Shown here: positions 49,036 to 58,522 of the stretch, one piece after another | Position numbering within the stretch: position 1 is the first letter of the stretch | How the letters are laid out: each line of letters begins with the position of its first letter | From: CAWJLS01 sp963843755 | Lineage (GTDB): Bacteria > Acidobacteriota > Thermoanaerobaculia > Multivoradales > DATKCC01 | Assembly (NCBI GenBank): GCA_963843755.1 | Contig: CAWJLS010000008.1 | Location: 248,001-312,000, forward strand | Length of the DNA: 64,000 nt | Reading direction: 5' to 3' | The notes under the pieces: generated by a model | What the model saw: only the letters and a program-made list of their open reading frames with translations | Database searches by the model: none | Told to the model about the DNA's origin: nothing | Made by a program: the position numbers and the translations under genes

Positions 49036-50094
49036 TTGCTCTTCTCACGCGCAAAAGGGGTCGTCGGCCTCGACATCGGCAGCTCGGCACTCAAGCTGGT
49101 CGAGCTCAAGCCCCGCAAGGGCGGGGAGTTCTCCCTGGTCCGTCTCGGGGTGGAGCCGCTGTCTCCGGAGGCCATCGTCGATGGCACGATCATGGACTCT
49201 TCCCTGGTCGTGGACGCCATCCACCAGCTCAACAACGAGACCAAGGTGAAGAACCCAAACTTCGCCACCTCGCTGTCCGGGCATTCGGTGATCATCAAGA
49301 AGATCCAGCTTCCCCATACGCCGGCGGACGAGCTGGCCGAGTCGATCCAGTGGGAGGCGGAGCAGTACATCCCGTTCGACATCAACGACGTCCGCCTCGA
49401 CTACATGGTGCTGGGTGAGGGCGCCGGGCCGCAGGACTCGATGGAGGTTCTGCTGGTGGCGGTCAAGCGGGACAAGGTGAACGACTACGTCTCGGTGATC
49501 AGCCAGGCGGGCAAGACACCGGGCCTGGTCGACGTCGACGCGTTCGCCGTCCAGAACGCCTACGAGGTCAACTACGACCTGGACACCCTCCGGGTGGTGG
49601 CGCTGGTGAACATGGGCGCGGCGGTGACCAACATCAACGTGCTCGCCGGCGGGCAGTCGGTCTTCTGGCGCGACATCTCGTTCGGCGGCAACCAGTTCAC
49701 CGAGGCGCTCCAGCGCGAGTTCAACCTGTCGTTCGACGCCGCCGAAATGCTCAAGCGGGGACAGCCGGCCGACGGGGTGTCGGTGGCGGACGCCCGCGCC
49801 GTGCTGGACTCGGTCTCCCAGGAGATGGCCGAGGAGCTGCACAAGACGTTCGATTTCTTCTCGGCCACGGCGTCCGAAGGCTCGGTCGAGCAGATGATGC
49901 TCTCCGGCGGCTGCGCACTGACGCCCAACCTGGTCGACGTTCTGCGGGACCGGTTCGGGGTCGGCGTCGAGGTGATGAACCCCTTGCGGCAGATCCACTA
50001 CCGGGAGAGCGATTTCGATTCGGCCTGGCTCGACACCATCGCCCCGACGCTCGCCGTCGCGGTCGGGCTGGCCATTCGTCAGGTGGGGGACTGA
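49036..50094 (+). CDS. pilM: Type IV pilus assembly protein PilM
   Basis: 352 residues from TTG at 49036. This start places KGVVGLDIGSSALKLVEL near the N-terminus, as in the family, and GGGGGAG lies about 11 bp upstream; no ATG or GTG is suitably placed. It is an actin-like ATPase-fold protein with SVIIKKIQLPHTPADEL, QWEAEQYIPFDINDV and VVALVNMGAAVTNINV. PilM is the cytoplasmic ring that binds the PilN tail in the pilus machine. First gene of the pilMNOPQ operon. Confidence 0.93.
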   Translation: MLFSRAKGVVGLDIGSSALKLVELKPRKGGEFSLVRLGVEPLSPEAIVDGTIMDSSLVVDAIHQLNNETKVKNPNFATSLSGHSVIIKKIQLPHTPADELAESIQWEAEQYIPFDINDVRLDYMVLGEGAGPQDSMEVLLVAVKRDKVNDYVSVISQAGKTPGLVDVDAFAVQNAYEVNYDLDTLRVVALVNMGAAVTNINVLAGGQSVFWRDISFGGNQFTEALQREFNLSFDAAEMLKRGQPADGVSVADARAVLDSVSQEMAEELHKTFDFFSATASEGSVEQMMLSGGCALTPNLVDVLRDRFGVGVEVMNPLRQIHYRESDFDSAWLDTIAPTLAVAVGLAIRQVGD

Positions 50095-50097
50095 GCC

Positions 50098-50697
50098 GTG
50101 ATCCGGATCAACCTGCTGTCCGAGGGACGCCGGCCGACCGCGGTCCGCAAGTCCAAGGGTCCGTCGCTGGCCGAAAGAGACTGGACCAACGTAGCGCTCG
50201 TCGCGGCCATTCTCGTGGGGCTCGCCGCGGCCGGCGCCTACTGGTTCGTTCTCGACCAGCGCCGGAGTGACGCGCAGCAGGAGGTCAACGCGGCCAAGGC
50301 CGAGGTCGAGCGCCTCAAGCCGATCCTCGAAGAGGTCGAGATGTTCAAGAAGAAGAAGGCCGACCTCGAGCGCAAGATCGACGTCATCACCAACCTGAAG
50401 AACCAGCAGACCGGGCCGGTGCGGGTGATGGACGCCGTCTCTCGAGCCCTTCCCGAGCTGTTGTGGCTCGACCGGATGGAGGTCAAGTCCAGCGAGATCC
50501 GAATCAGTGGCCGGGCGTTCAACGTCAACGCCGTCTCCAACTTCATCGAGAACCTCGACAAGGTTCCGGAGTTCCGTGAGCCGCATGTCGGGCAGGTCAA
50601 AGAGAACGGCGAGGTCTACGACTTCACCATCACAGTGGCGTACTCACTGACTCCTCCGAAGAAGGACGACGAGGAGCCGGCGGAGGACGCCGCCTGA
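50098..50697 (+). CDS. pilN: Type IV pilus assembly protein PilN
   Basis: 199 residues from GTG three bases after pilM. The cytoplasmic tail starts IRINLLSEGRRP, the conserved PilM-binding INLLP-like motif. One membrane helix (VALVAAILVGLAAAGAYWFV), a coiled coil (QQEVNAAKAEVERLKPILEEVEMFKKKKADLERK) and a ferredoxin-like domain (LPELLWLDRMEVKSSEIRISGRAF) follow. It forms the inner-membrane alignment complex with PilO. The C-terminal tail is acidic. Confidence 0.94.
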   Translation: MIRINLLSEGRRPTAVRKSKGPSLAERDWTNVALVAAILVGLAAAGAYWFVLDQRRSDAQQEVNAAKAEVERLKPILEEVEMFKKKKADLERKIDVITNLKNQQTGPVRVMDAVSRALPELLWLDRMEVKSSEIRISGRAFNVNAVSNFIENLDKVPEFREPHVGQVKENGEVYDFTITVAYSLTPPKKDDEEPAEDAA

Positions 50698-50722
50698 GGC
50701 GGCGAGGGACGGGAGGCGCAAG

Positions 50723-51349
50723 GTGGCGGCATTCGAGACCGGACTGGAAGGCAAGCCCTGGTACTACGGGCTCCTCGTAGGCCTGTTGGTCGGAGCGGGT
50801 CTGTTCTGGGCGGCGCACTACTTCTTCCTCGCTCCGATGAAGCAGGACATCGCGCGCCTCCAGAGCCAGCTCGACGATCTCCAGACCAAGATCCAGGAGG
50901 GGCGCTCCGCCCAGGCGCGGTTGCCCCAGTTCCGCGAGCAGGTGAGGCGCCTGGAGCTGGAGCTCGACAAGCTGCTCCGCATCCTGCCGGCACGGTTGAA
51001 CACCCAGGAGATCCTGCGCAACGTGCGCACCCTGGCCGAACAGGGGGACTTCGACCTCAAGGTGTTCCAGCCGGGCAAGCTGACGGAGAAGGAGTTCTAC
51101 AGGGAGTGGCCGATTCAGATCCGGCTGATCGGCCAGTACCACAACCTGGCCGTCTTCTTCGACAAGATCCGGCGCTATCCGCGGATCTTCAACATCGAGA
51201 ACCTGACGATCAACGCGACGAAGCAGGCCGACAGTCAGCACACGCTGGAGACGAGCTTCACCGCCAAGACCTTCGTCTACTCCGGCGGAGCGGCGGACGC
51301 GGAGGCGCCGGCCAAGGGTCAGCCGCCGAAGAAGGGAGCGCCGAGATGA
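50723..51349 (+). CDS. pilO: Type IV pilus assembly protein PilO
   Basis: 208 residues from GTG at 50723. KPWYYGLLVGLLVGAGLFWAAHYF is the membrane helix. A coiled coil (MKQDIARLQSQLDDLQTKI) and a periplasmic domain with LPARLNTQEILRNVRTLAEQGDFDLKVF and PIQIRLIGQYHNLAVFFDKI, the PilO core, follow. It pairs with PilN. Its stop overlaps pilP by four bases. Confidence 0.94.
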   Translation: MAAFETGLEGKPWYYGLLVGLLVGAGLFWAAHYFFLAPMKQDIARLQSQLDDLQTKIQEGRSAQARLPQFREQVRRLELELDKLLRILPARLNTQEILRNVRTLAEQGDFDLKVFQPGKLTEKEFYREWPIQIRLIGQYHNLAVFFDKIRRYPRIFNIENLTINATKQADSQHTLETSFTAKTFVYSGGAADAEAPAKGQPPKKGAPR

Positions 51350-51999
51350 ACCAGACTTCGCGCCGGCGGCTCCGGTTCTCCCTGCCCCTCGCGCTGGCGG
51401 TGCTCGCGGTCGCGGTCACGCTGACCGCGGGCGTGGCGTTCGCCTTGCCGCAGGACGATGGCGCGTCCACGTCGAAGACCGCCGATGCGCCCACCGCCCA
51501 GGCCACCGACCAGGGGCAGGACGAGCAGGCCGCCAACGAGGATCAGGCGGACCAGCCCCAGGGCCAGGCGGGAGACGAGGCCAAGGGCGACAACCAGAGC
51601 ATCGAGAGCATCGATCAGCTCCTGAAGGGTGAGGAGGCGATCCTCGCCGGCGAAGGCTACAGCTACGATCCGGGAGACCGCAGGGACCCGTTCAAGTCGC
51701 TCCTCAAAGCGACCGACGTGCCGAACTTCCGCGGTCCACGGCCGGACGGCATCCCGGGGTTGCTGATCGACGAGGTCATCCTGACCGGCATCTTCCGGAC
51801 CGATTCGGGCTACGTCGCCCAGGTCCAGTCGGCGGAGAACGAAAAGAGCTACCTCCTCAAGGAGGGGGACCAATTGTACGACGGCGACGTCGTACGCATC
51901 ACGGGGACTGAAGTGGTCTTCAAGCAGATCGTCCAAGATCCGACGGCCTTGAAGCCGTTCCGCGAAGTGGTCAAGACCTTGAGCTCGGAGCGAGGGTGA
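51346..51999 (+). CDS. pilP: Type IV pilus assembly protein PilP
   Basis: 217 residues. A membrane or signal segment (11-33) is followed by a 50-residue Asp/Gln/Ala-rich linker and then the PilP beta-domain: YDPGDRRDPFKSLLKATDV, PGLLIDEVILTGIFRTDSGYVAQV and LLKEGDQLYDGDVVRI. PilP links PilNO to the PilQ secretin. No lipobox Cys is seen, although many PilP proteins are lipoproteins. It is coupled to pilO (ATGA) and to pilQ (GTGA). Confidence 0.92.
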   Translation: MNQTSRRRLRFSLPLALAVLAVAVTLTAGVAFALPQDDGASTSKTADAPTAQATDQGQDEQAANEDQADQPQGQAGDEAKGDNQSIESIDQLLKGEEAILAGEGYSYDPGDRRDPFKSLLKATDVPNFRGPRPDGIPGLLIDEVILTGIFRTDSGYVAQVQSAENEKSYLLKEGDQLYDGDVVRITGTEVVFKQIVQDPTALKPFREVVKTLSSERG

Positions 52000-54815
52000 C
52001 GGTGAAAGAGGCTCGAAGAGGCGGCGCGCAGGGCGCCGTCCGAACGGATGAGGTGAGCGCCATGGGAGATGTCGTGATCACAGGTGCAAAGAGGACGGAC
52101 TGTCAGCGAAGTAGTCCGGCCGCAGAACGTGACGAGGTTGGCGGGTCGAGAGCCCGGTCGTGGCTCAGAGGAGGCGCCGTCGGCATCGCCCTCGTTCTGG
52201 CCCTGATCTCTCTGACGGCGGCGGGATGCCGTTCGGGCGCCCCGGCGCCTGCGGCCGAGAGCGCCACGCCTCCGCCCATAGCGGACGACCAGATGGCCGA
52301 GCCGGCGTCCGAGCCACAGCCGGCCAAGGTCACCGACATCGAGGTCCGCGAGGCCGCGCCGGGGACGGTCATCGAGCTGACGGCCGACCAGCCGCTCGTC
52401 TGGACCAGCTACCGGAACACGAAGGGCGACGTCGTCGTCGAGCTTCCCAACACGGTCGCACCCGGCATCAGCACTGTCCCCTCCGACGACACGATCGTCC
52501 AGGACGTGAGCGTCGAGGAGGATCGAGGCGGGAGCCGACCCCTGACCCGGGTCGTCGTCGTCACGCGCGGTGACACGGAACAGAGCCTGCGGGCGGACGG
52601 CAACAGCCTGTTCGTCGAGCTCACCCCGACCGACAACGCACCGGAGCCGGCCCTCGCCTTCGAGCCGATCGCCGAGGAGGAGGTCGCGGCCGAGCCGGAG
52701 CCGACCCCCGTCCTGGAGCCGGCTCCCAGCCACGCCGCGGCCGCGGATCAGATGGCCCCGCCCAGCGCGTCCGCCGCCTCGCCCGCCCGGAACCTCGGCA
52801 CCCCCGAGTCGCCGGTCGCCGGCCCGCCGCCCCAGGGCGTCCAGGCCACCCGGCTGCGCCAGGTCCAGATCCATCGCACCGACGACATGACCGTCGTCGA
52901 GATCGCCGGTGACGGCGAGTTCGCCTACTCGACCTTCCGCCTCGGCGAGCCGGAGCGCTTCGTGATCGACCTGGCGGGGGTGGTCAACCAGTCCGATCGC
53001 GCGGCGATCCCGGTCGGCTCGAACTCCGTCGAGCGGGTCCGCGTCGCCCAGTTCAAGCCGTTCCCGAACCCGGTCTCCCGGGTCGTCTTCGACCTCAACG
53101 ACCATCCGGCGCCGGACATCGAGCGCACGCCGGAATCGCTGATCATCCGCTTCCCCACGGGGGGCGCCACCATGGCCGCGCAGGCGCCTCCGCAGATGGA
53201 GCCGCCGCCGAAGCCGGCGATGAACGAACCGGCAGAGGCCGAAATGGCTGCCGCGCCGCCGATGGCCCCCCGGGAGGCGAGCTCCGAGCCCATGGCTTCG
53301 GAAATGGCGACGCCCCATCGTGCCGACGCCGGGTCGGCCGCGGCGATGGCGCCACCGCCGAGTCAGCCCGCCCCGGGCGCCGCGATGACCGCCATCGAGC
53401 CCGCCTCGGGCAGCGCTCCGGACAGCGCCTCGGAGGGCCAAGGCACCGAGTCTCGGATCGAGATGGCGCGGTCGCCCTCCACGGTCAGCGACGTCGGCGT
53501 CTTCGGCGCCCAGCAGGTCAGCCCCGGCAGCGACCAGCAGGCCGAGGGCAAAGGGCCGGTCTTCGGCGCCCGCACCGTGAGCGAAGAGCGCAAGTACTTC
53601 GGCGAGCCGATCGACATGACGCTCAAGGACGCGGATGTCGTAGAGACCCTGCGCTCCTTCTCGAAGATCGCCGGGCTCAACATCGTCATCCAGCCCGGGG
53701 TCTCCGGCCGGGTGACCGTGGAGCTCCACGACGTCCCTTGGGACCAGGCGCTCGAGCAGATCCTCAAGATCAACGGGTTGGGCTACGAGGTCGACGGCAA
53801 CATCATGCGGATCGCCAGCCTCGATACGTTGAGCAAGGAAGCCCAGCAGCAGCAGAAGCTCGCGCAGGCCAAGTCGCTGTCGCGTCCGCTCCAGACGGTG
53901 ATGAAGCGCCTCTCGTACACCAGCGCCTCGAACGTCGCTACGATCCTCCGGTCGGGTGGGCGCCAGAGCATTCTGTCGCCGCGGGGTAGCGTGATCGTCG
54001 ACAATCGAACCAACACGCTGATCCTGTCCGAGCTCCCCGAGTACATGGACACCGTCCTCGCCATCGTCGACAACCTCGACGAGCCGGAGCCGCAGGTGAT
54101 GATCGAGGCGCGGATCATCGAGACCACCAAGCGGTTCAGCCGGACCCTCGGCGTCTCCTGGGGCTTCGATCTGACGGCCGGGCCGGGCACCGGAAACTCC
54201 ACCGGGGTTCAGTTCCCGAACAACGTGGACGCGAACGGTTCCGTCAACCTGGCCACCGGAGGCCAGAACGGTCTCCTGAACCTGCGCTTCGGCAACATTC
54301 TCAACACCTTCCAGCTCGACGCGGTGCTCAATGCCGCCGAAGACGACGGCCTGGTGAACATCCTGTCGACCCCGAAGGTGGCGACGCTCAACAACCACCA
54401 GGCGACCATCCAGAGCGGCGTCCAGGTACCGATCCAGACGGTGGCGAACAACACCGTGACGGTCCAGTTCGTCAACGCGACCCTCCGTCTCGATGTGACA
54501 CCTCAGATCACCGCAGACGGCACGGTGGTCATGGACATCAACATCCAGAAGCGGGAAGTTCAGACCGCCTTCCTGCTGCCCAACGCCACCAACGCGCCGA
54601 TTTCGACCAAGGAGGCGTCCACGCAGGTGCTGGTCCGCGACGGAGGTACCGCGGTCATCGGGGGCATCTACGAGGTCTCCACCGACCAGAGCGAGAGCCG
54701 GGTGCCGGGGCTCGCCAGTATCCCGATCCTGGGGCACCTGTTCCGCAACCGCGACCGGAGCGACGAGAACAAGGAGCTCCTCATCTTCATCACCCCGCGG
54801 GTCGTCCGCCTGTAA
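51996..54815 (+). CDS. pilQ: Type IV pilus secretin PilQ
   Basis: 939 residues from GTG overlapping pilP; an ATG at 52062 is an alternative start. A hydrophobic stretch ends LTAAGC (Cys78), a possible lipobox. Two AMIN domains follow (about 105-215 and 285-390) for peptidoglycan binding. A 150-residue Ala/Pro/Met-rich linker leads to STN/N-domains (DMTLKDADVVETLRSFSKIAG, VPWDQALEQILKINGLGYEV) and the secretin core (STPKVATLNNHQATIQSGVQ, RDGGTAVIGGIYEVSTDQ, PGLASIPILGHLFRNR). The C-terminus LLIFITPRVV is typical. It forms the outer-membrane pore for the pilus. Confidence 0.96.
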   Translation: MTVKEARRGGAQGAVRTDEVSAMGDVVITGAKRTDCQRSSPAAERDEVGGSRARSWLRGGAVGIALVLALISLTAAGCRSGAPAPAAESATPPPIADDQMAEPASEPQPAKVTDIEVREAAPGTVIELTADQPLVWTSYRNTKGDVVVELPNTVAPGISTVPSDDTIVQDVSVEEDRGGSRPLTRVVVVTRGDTEQSLRADGNSLFVELTPTDNAPEPALAFEPIAEEEVAAEPEPTPVLEPAPSHAAAADQMAPPSASAASPARNLGTPESPVAGPPPQGVQATRLRQVQIHRTDDMTVVEIAGDGEFAYSTFRLGEPERFVIDLAGVVNQSDRAAIPVGSNSVERVRVAQFKPFPNPVSRVVFDLNDHPAPDIERTPESLIIRFPTGGATMAAQAPPQMEPPPKPAMNEPAEAEMAAAPPMAPREASSEPMASEMATPHRADAGSAAAMAPPPSQPAPGAAMTAIEPASGSAPDSASEGQGTESRIEMARSPSTVSDVGVFGAQQVSPGSDQQAEGKGPVFGARTVSEERKYFGEPIDMTLKDADVVETLRSFSKIAGLNIVIQPGVSGRVTVELHDVPWDQALEQILKINGLGYEVDGNIMRIASLDTLSKEAQQQQKLAQAKSLSRPLQTVMKRLSYTSASNVATILRSGGRQSILSPRGSVIVDNRTNTLILSELPEYMDTVLAIVDNLDEPEPQVMIEARIIETTKRFSRTLGVSWGFDLTAGPGTGNSTGVQFPNNVDANGSVNLATGGQNGLLNLRFGNILNTFQLDAVLNAAEDDGLVNILSTPKVATLNNHQATIQSGVQVPIQTVANNTVTVQFVNATLRLDVTPQITADGTVVMDINIQKREVQTAFLLPNATNAPISTKEASTQVLVRDGGTAVIGGIYEVSTDQSESRVPGLASIPILGHLFRNRDRSDENKELLIFITPRVVRL

Positions 54816-54831
54816 GCTTGGAGAAGACGGT

Positions 54832-55398
54832 ATGAGACAGCTCACCTCCGCTGCACTGTTGATCCTGGTCGCCAGCCTCGGGCTGGCGGGTTGCTCCGGA
54901 GACTCCGGCAAAGTCGACTCCGGCGGTGTCTCCCTGGTCATCTCCAACTTCGATGGCCTGCCGAGCATCGTCGGCATGGAGCAGGCCGTCGCGGGCGGAC
55001 TGGTGACGATCGACACGATCACGGTGTCGTCGATCATCCAGAACCCCGACCTGGGCCAGACCGATCTCCAGACCGTGCGCATGCGGAGCTACGAGGTCGT
55101 CTTCACTCGTGCCGACACGGGCACCCGCGTCCCGACGCCGCTCGTCGACGGGTTGATCAGCACCGTGCCGCCCGGCGGTGACACGACCTACAACAACCTG
55201 CCGATCCTGCGAAGCGAGCAGCTCCTGAACCCGCCGCTGTCGGACCTCCTGTTCGTCAACGGCGGGACCGACGACGAAACCGGTTCCGACGTGATCAAGT
55301 TGAACCTCAGAATCCGCTTCTTCGGACGAACCCTGGGTGGCAGGGACGTGGTGACAGCGCCACAGTCGTTCCCGATCGAGTTCCGACCGACTCTGTAG
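54832..55398 (+). CDS. Hypothetical lipoprotein after pilQ
   Basis: 188 residues. The signal ends in LGLAGC (lipidated Cys21). The mature part is beta-rich and contains VTIDTITVSSIIQNPDLGQTDLQTV and RMRSYEVVFTRADTGTRVP, with no family I recognise. It starts 17 bp after pilQ and ends 10 bp before the TIG lipoprotein, so it belongs to the pil transcript. A role at the pilus pore or cell surface is inferred from position. Confidence 0.75.
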   Translation: MRQLTSAALLILVASLGLAGCSGDSGKVDSGGVSLVISNFDGLPSIVGMEQAVAGGLVTIDTITVSSIIQNPDLGQTDLQTVRMRSYEVVFTRADTGTRVPTPLVDGLISTVPPGGDTTYNNLPILRSEQLLNPPLSDLLFVNGGTDDETGSDVIKLNLRIRFFGRTLGGRDVVTAPQSFPIEFRPTL

Positions 55399-55408
55399 GG
55401 GTAGGCCT

Positions 55409-57226
55409 ATGTTCGACAACAAACTCCCGAAGCATTTCCGCGGCCTCGTTCTGGGCGCGGTCGTCCTGGTCCTGCTCGCCGGCACGATCGGGTTCGTCGC
55501 GTGCAGCGCCGGCTCGCCGAGCGAGCCGGATCAGCCGGCGGGCTCGCCGCCCAACACGGCCAACGCGGTCTGGAACATCACCGTGGGCCTGAGCAGCTCG
55601 GAGGTTCCCGCCGGGAGCACGGACCCGGTCACCGTCACGGTCCGCGTTCGGCGGAGGGACAACGGCCAGTCGCCGGCCAACGGGACCACCGTCGTGGTCT
55701 CGGCCAGCGCCGGTACGTTCTCTTCCGAGGTGATCCAGCTCTCGAACGGCCAGGGGACGACCTCCTACACGCCGCCGGCCCAGCAGGGCTCCGGCACAGT
55801 GACGATTCAGGCCCGCCTGGAGGGGGACTTCGGTCAGGCGCAGCTCCGGATCCTCGAGCCGGCCACCTTCTTCATCGCCGCCGTTCAGCCGAACACCGGG
55901 AACCCCAACGGTGGCGACCAGGTGTCGATCACGGGTGGCGGCTTCGAAGAGCCGGTGCGCGTAACCTTCGGAGGGGTTCCCGCCCAGGTGCTCTCGGTCT
56001 CGGCCAACCGCATCCGGGTAGAAACGCCGCCGTCCTCGACCACCGTCGGTGCGGGGCAGACCGTCTCGGTGCCGGTCAGCGTGACCATCAACCTCAACAC
56101 CACCGATCAGGCGGTCGATAGCCTCTCGAGCGCCTTCAGTTACGTCATCGGCGGTGGCGCGCCGGTTCAGCCGGCCGTGTCGTCGGTCTCTCCCGCGTCG
56201 GGCCCGAACGAGGGCGGCACGCGGGTGACCATCAACGGTGACGGCTTCCAGTCGCCGGTGCAGGTCTTCTTCGGCCAGGGCGGCTCCGCCCAGAGCTTCA
56301 CGGGGGTCGAGGCGACGGTCCAGTCCGTCAGCTCGTCACGGATCGTGGTCACGACGCCCCCGGCCACCGGGTTCGGACAGAACAACCTCAACCAGGTGGT
56401 CGACGTGCTGGTCAAGAACCTGAACAGCGGGTTCTCGACGGTTGCGTCGAGCGTGTTCCAGTACGGCTCCGGCGGGGCCAACGTCCCGTTCGTTTCGAGC
56501 ATCGGCCCGGCGGAAGGTCCCTACAGCGGCGGTACGGTGGTCACGGTCTACGGCCAGGGCTTCGATGCTCCGGTCGCCGTCGAGATGGGCACCCTCGCGC
56601 AGACCGTCCTATCCGTGACCGGAACCGAGATCGTGGTGCGGACGAATGCGATCCAGGTCACCTCGTGCAACGACATCTCCGGCGAAACCCGGGTGGTCAA
56701 CATCGAGACCAACGAGTCCGCCACCGGTCCCAACTTCATCTACCGGGTGCCGCAGACGGTCGTCACCGGCGTCTCGCCAGGCTCCGGGACCGCAAACGGG
56801 AACACGACGGTCACGATCTCCGGTCAGGGCTTCCAGAGCCCGCTCCGCGTGCTCTTCGGAGACCAGGCCGGGTCGGTCCAGAGCGTTTCGGCCGATGGGA
56901 CCCAGATCGTGGTGAAGACGCCCACGTTCTCGGGCACTCTCAACACCGAAGCGTGTGGCGACGGTGGCGAGCGCTTCGTACCGACGGCGGTCGACGTCCA
57001 GGTGGAGAACCTGGTGACCACCTGCGAGGACTCGCTGTCGCAGGCCTACGTCTTCTTGCCGACGGACACGACCTGTCGCAACGAGACGCCGCCCGAGCCG
57101 ACGCTGCCGGAGTGCAGCGACGGGATCGACAACGACAATGACGGCCTGACGGATTACAACGGTGGTGTGTCACCGCCGGGCGATCCTCAGTGCAGCAGCG
57201 ACGGCGACAACAGCGAGGCCAGTTGA
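55409..57226 (+). CDS. Lipoprotein with Ig-like and multiple IPT/TIG domains
   Basis: 605 residues. The signal ends IGFVAC (Cys31). One Big-like domain (about 55-150) is followed by four IPT/TIG domains, recognisable by PNTGNPNGGDQVSITGGGF, PASGPNEGGTRVTINGDGF, PAEGPYSGGTVVTVYGQGF and PGSGTANGNTTVTISGQGF. The C-terminus has CSDGIDNDNDGLTDY, an Asp-rich calcium-binding motif common at the end of surface proteins. It is probably an adhesin or structural surface protein. Its place in the pil operon suggests it is displayed with, or depends on, the pilus machinery. Confidence 0.88.
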   Translation: MFDNKLPKHFRGLVLGAVVLVLLAGTIGFVACSAGSPSEPDQPAGSPPNTANAVWNITVGLSSSEVPAGSTDPVTVTVRVRRRDNGQSPANGTTVVVSASAGTFSSEVIQLSNGQGTTSYTPPAQQGSGTVTIQARLEGDFGQAQLRILEPATFFIAAVQPNTGNPNGGDQVSITGGGFEEPVRVTFGGVPAQVLSVSANRIRVETPPSSTTVGAGQTVSVPVSVTINLNTTDQAVDSLSSAFSYVIGGGAPVQPAVSSVSPASGPNEGGTRVTINGDGFQSPVQVFFGQGGSAQSFTGVEATVQSVSSSRIVVTTPPATGFGQNNLNQVVDVLVKNLNSGFSTVASSVFQYGSGGANVPFVSSIGPAEGPYSGGTVVTVYGQGFDAPVAVEMGTLAQTVLSVTGTEIVVRTNAIQVTSCNDISGETRVVNIETNESATGPNFIYRVPQTVVTGVSPGSGTANGNTTVTISGQGFQSPLRVLFGDQAGSVQSVSADGTQIVVKTPTFSGTLNTEACGDGGERFVPTAVDVQVENLVTTCEDSLSQAYVFLPTDTTCRNETPPEPTLPECSDGIDNDNDGLTDYNGGVSPPGDPQCSSDGDNSEAS

Positions 57227-57270
57227 TCGCGGTTTCCTAGCGGCCGCGATTTCCCTTGCGTCCCCTGAAC

Positions 57271-57305
57271 GCGGCGCGGCGGGTCTAGACGACCCGCCGC
57301 GCCGC
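57271..57305 (+). terminator. Perfect 15-bp hairpin ending the pil transcript
   Basis: GCGGCGCGGCGGGTC (57271-57285), loop TAGAC, and its exact complement (57291-57305). It lies 45 bp after the TIG gene and directly before the -10 box of the next gene. Confidence 0.65.
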
Positions 57306-57309
57306 TCCG

Positions 57310-57315
57310 TATACT
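57310..57315 (+). promoter_or_regulatory. -10 element TATACT before the Big/PKD lipoprotein
   Basis: TATACT ends eight bases before the ATG at 57324, and no ribosome site fits between. Leaderless transcription is suggested. Confidence 0.45.
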
Positions 57316-57323
57316 TCGCCGAG

Positions 57324-58307
57324 ATGAAGAAAGCCCTACGCTGGTCCCCCGTCCTCGTACTCGCCCTCGCCGCGGTCGTCGCGGTGGCCTGTGACAGCGC
57401 GAATCCTGTTGCGCCGAATGGAACCGTGTTGACCATCTCCGCGGCGCCGACCCAGATTGACCTCACCGGTAGCTCCACGATCACGGTGATCGGCCGACAG
57501 CCCAACGGCAACCCGCTGAACCCGGGGACCGAGGTTCGGTTCTCCACCTCGCTCGGATCGATCAATCCATTGATCGCGGAGGTCGGGAACGACGGCAGCG
57601 CGGTCGCGACGCTCCGGGGTCAGGGGCGGGCCGGAACGGCCACCGTGGAGGCGACGACCGGTGGCGGAACGGCCAGCGGAGGAGACGGCAGCACGAGCGG
57701 CGGTGGCACGACGGCGAGCATCGACGTGGAGATCGGTCGCGCCGCGTCCTCGGTCTCGCTTCAGGCGACGCCAGCCAGCGTCCCTGAGAGCGGCGCCACG
57801 GTCCAACTCCTCGCCCTCGTGCGCGACGTGGACGGCGAGCCTCTGGGGGGCATCGCGGTCAACTTCCAGGCTCAGATCGGGACCCTCTCGTCTGGTGGGG
57901 CGTTCATCAGGACCAATTCCTCCGGCCAGGCGTCCGACGCGCTCGAGCTCACCGAGGGAGACCTCGCGTCGATCAGCAACGACAGCTTCTCCGTCAGCGT
58001 GCAGGCCGCCGGGGGCGGAGGCAGCGGCGCGGTGCAGAACGACGATCTCTCGATCGCGATCCTCCGTCGGCCGAGGGCCTCGTTCACGGTCAACACGAAC
58101 AAGCTGACCGTCGTGTTGACGGACACGTCGACCGGCAACCCGACCTCGTGGACGTGGACGTTCGGCGACGGCTCCGCGTCAGTCCAAACCCAGAACACGA
58201 GTCACACTTATGCCGCCGCCGGTCAGTACACGGTGAGGCTGGAGATCAGCAACGCCGCGGGGACCAGCGAGAGCAGCCAGGTGGTCACCGTGAGCGAGTC
58301 GGGTTAG
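57324..58307 (+). CDS. Lipoprotein with Big-1-like and PKD domains
   Basis: 327 residues. The signal ends VAVAC (Cys23). Two invasin-type Ig-like domains follow (VLTISAAPTQIDLTGSSTITVIGRQPNG near 40-120 and VSLQATPASVPESGATVQLLALVRDVDG near 145-230), separated by a Gly/Ser/Thr linker. A C-terminal PKD domain has TDTSTGNPTSWTWTFGDGSAS and SHTYAAAGQYTVRLEI. It is probably a surface-exposed, extended protein. It has its own promoter after the pil terminator but resembles the TIG lipoprotein in design, so the two may act together. Confidence 0.87.
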   Translation: MKKALRWSPVLVLALAAVVAVACDSANPVAPNGTVLTISAAPTQIDLTGSSTITVIGRQPNGNPLNPGTEVRFSTSLGSINPLIAEVGNDGSAVATLRGQGRAGTATVEATTGGGTASGGDGSTSGGGTTASIDVEIGRAASSVSLQATPASVPESGATVQLLALVRDVDGEPLGGIAVNFQAQIGTLSSGGAFIRTNSSGQASDALELTEGDLASISNDSFSVSVQAAGGGGSGAVQNDDLSIAILRRPRASFTVNTNKLTVVLTDTSTGNPTSWTWTFGDGSASVQTQNTSHTYAAAGQYTVRLEISNAAGTSESSQVVTVSESG

Positions 58308-58481
58308 CGCGCCGGATGCCAGCGGGGCGCGCCGAGACATCGTGCCCCGACCGGGTGCCGGTTGCGCCTCTCGGTGCCCCGGCGGATCTCCCGAGGGTTC
58401 GTCTGGGAACTGTTTGACTCGACCCGTCCAGGTCGAGGCTGAGAGCGGCCGCAAGGCGCCTACTCCGCGTGCGGTCACTGC

Positions 58482-58487
58482 TATACT
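58482..58487 (+). promoter_or_regulatory. TGC-extended -10 element before the TPR gene
   Basis: TGC followed by TATACT, 35 bp before the ATG at 58523. No -35 box is obvious. Confidence 0.45.
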
Positions 58488-58522
58488 CCGGGCGTTCCGA
58501 ATGCGCCGGAGACGGCGATCCC

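Noticed and set aside
51849..55082. Minus-strand open frame of over 1000 codons opposite pilQ
   Set aside because: It is composed of Arg/Asp/Leu/His repeats typical of antisense of GC-rich genes, and pilQ on the plus strand has full secretin motifs.
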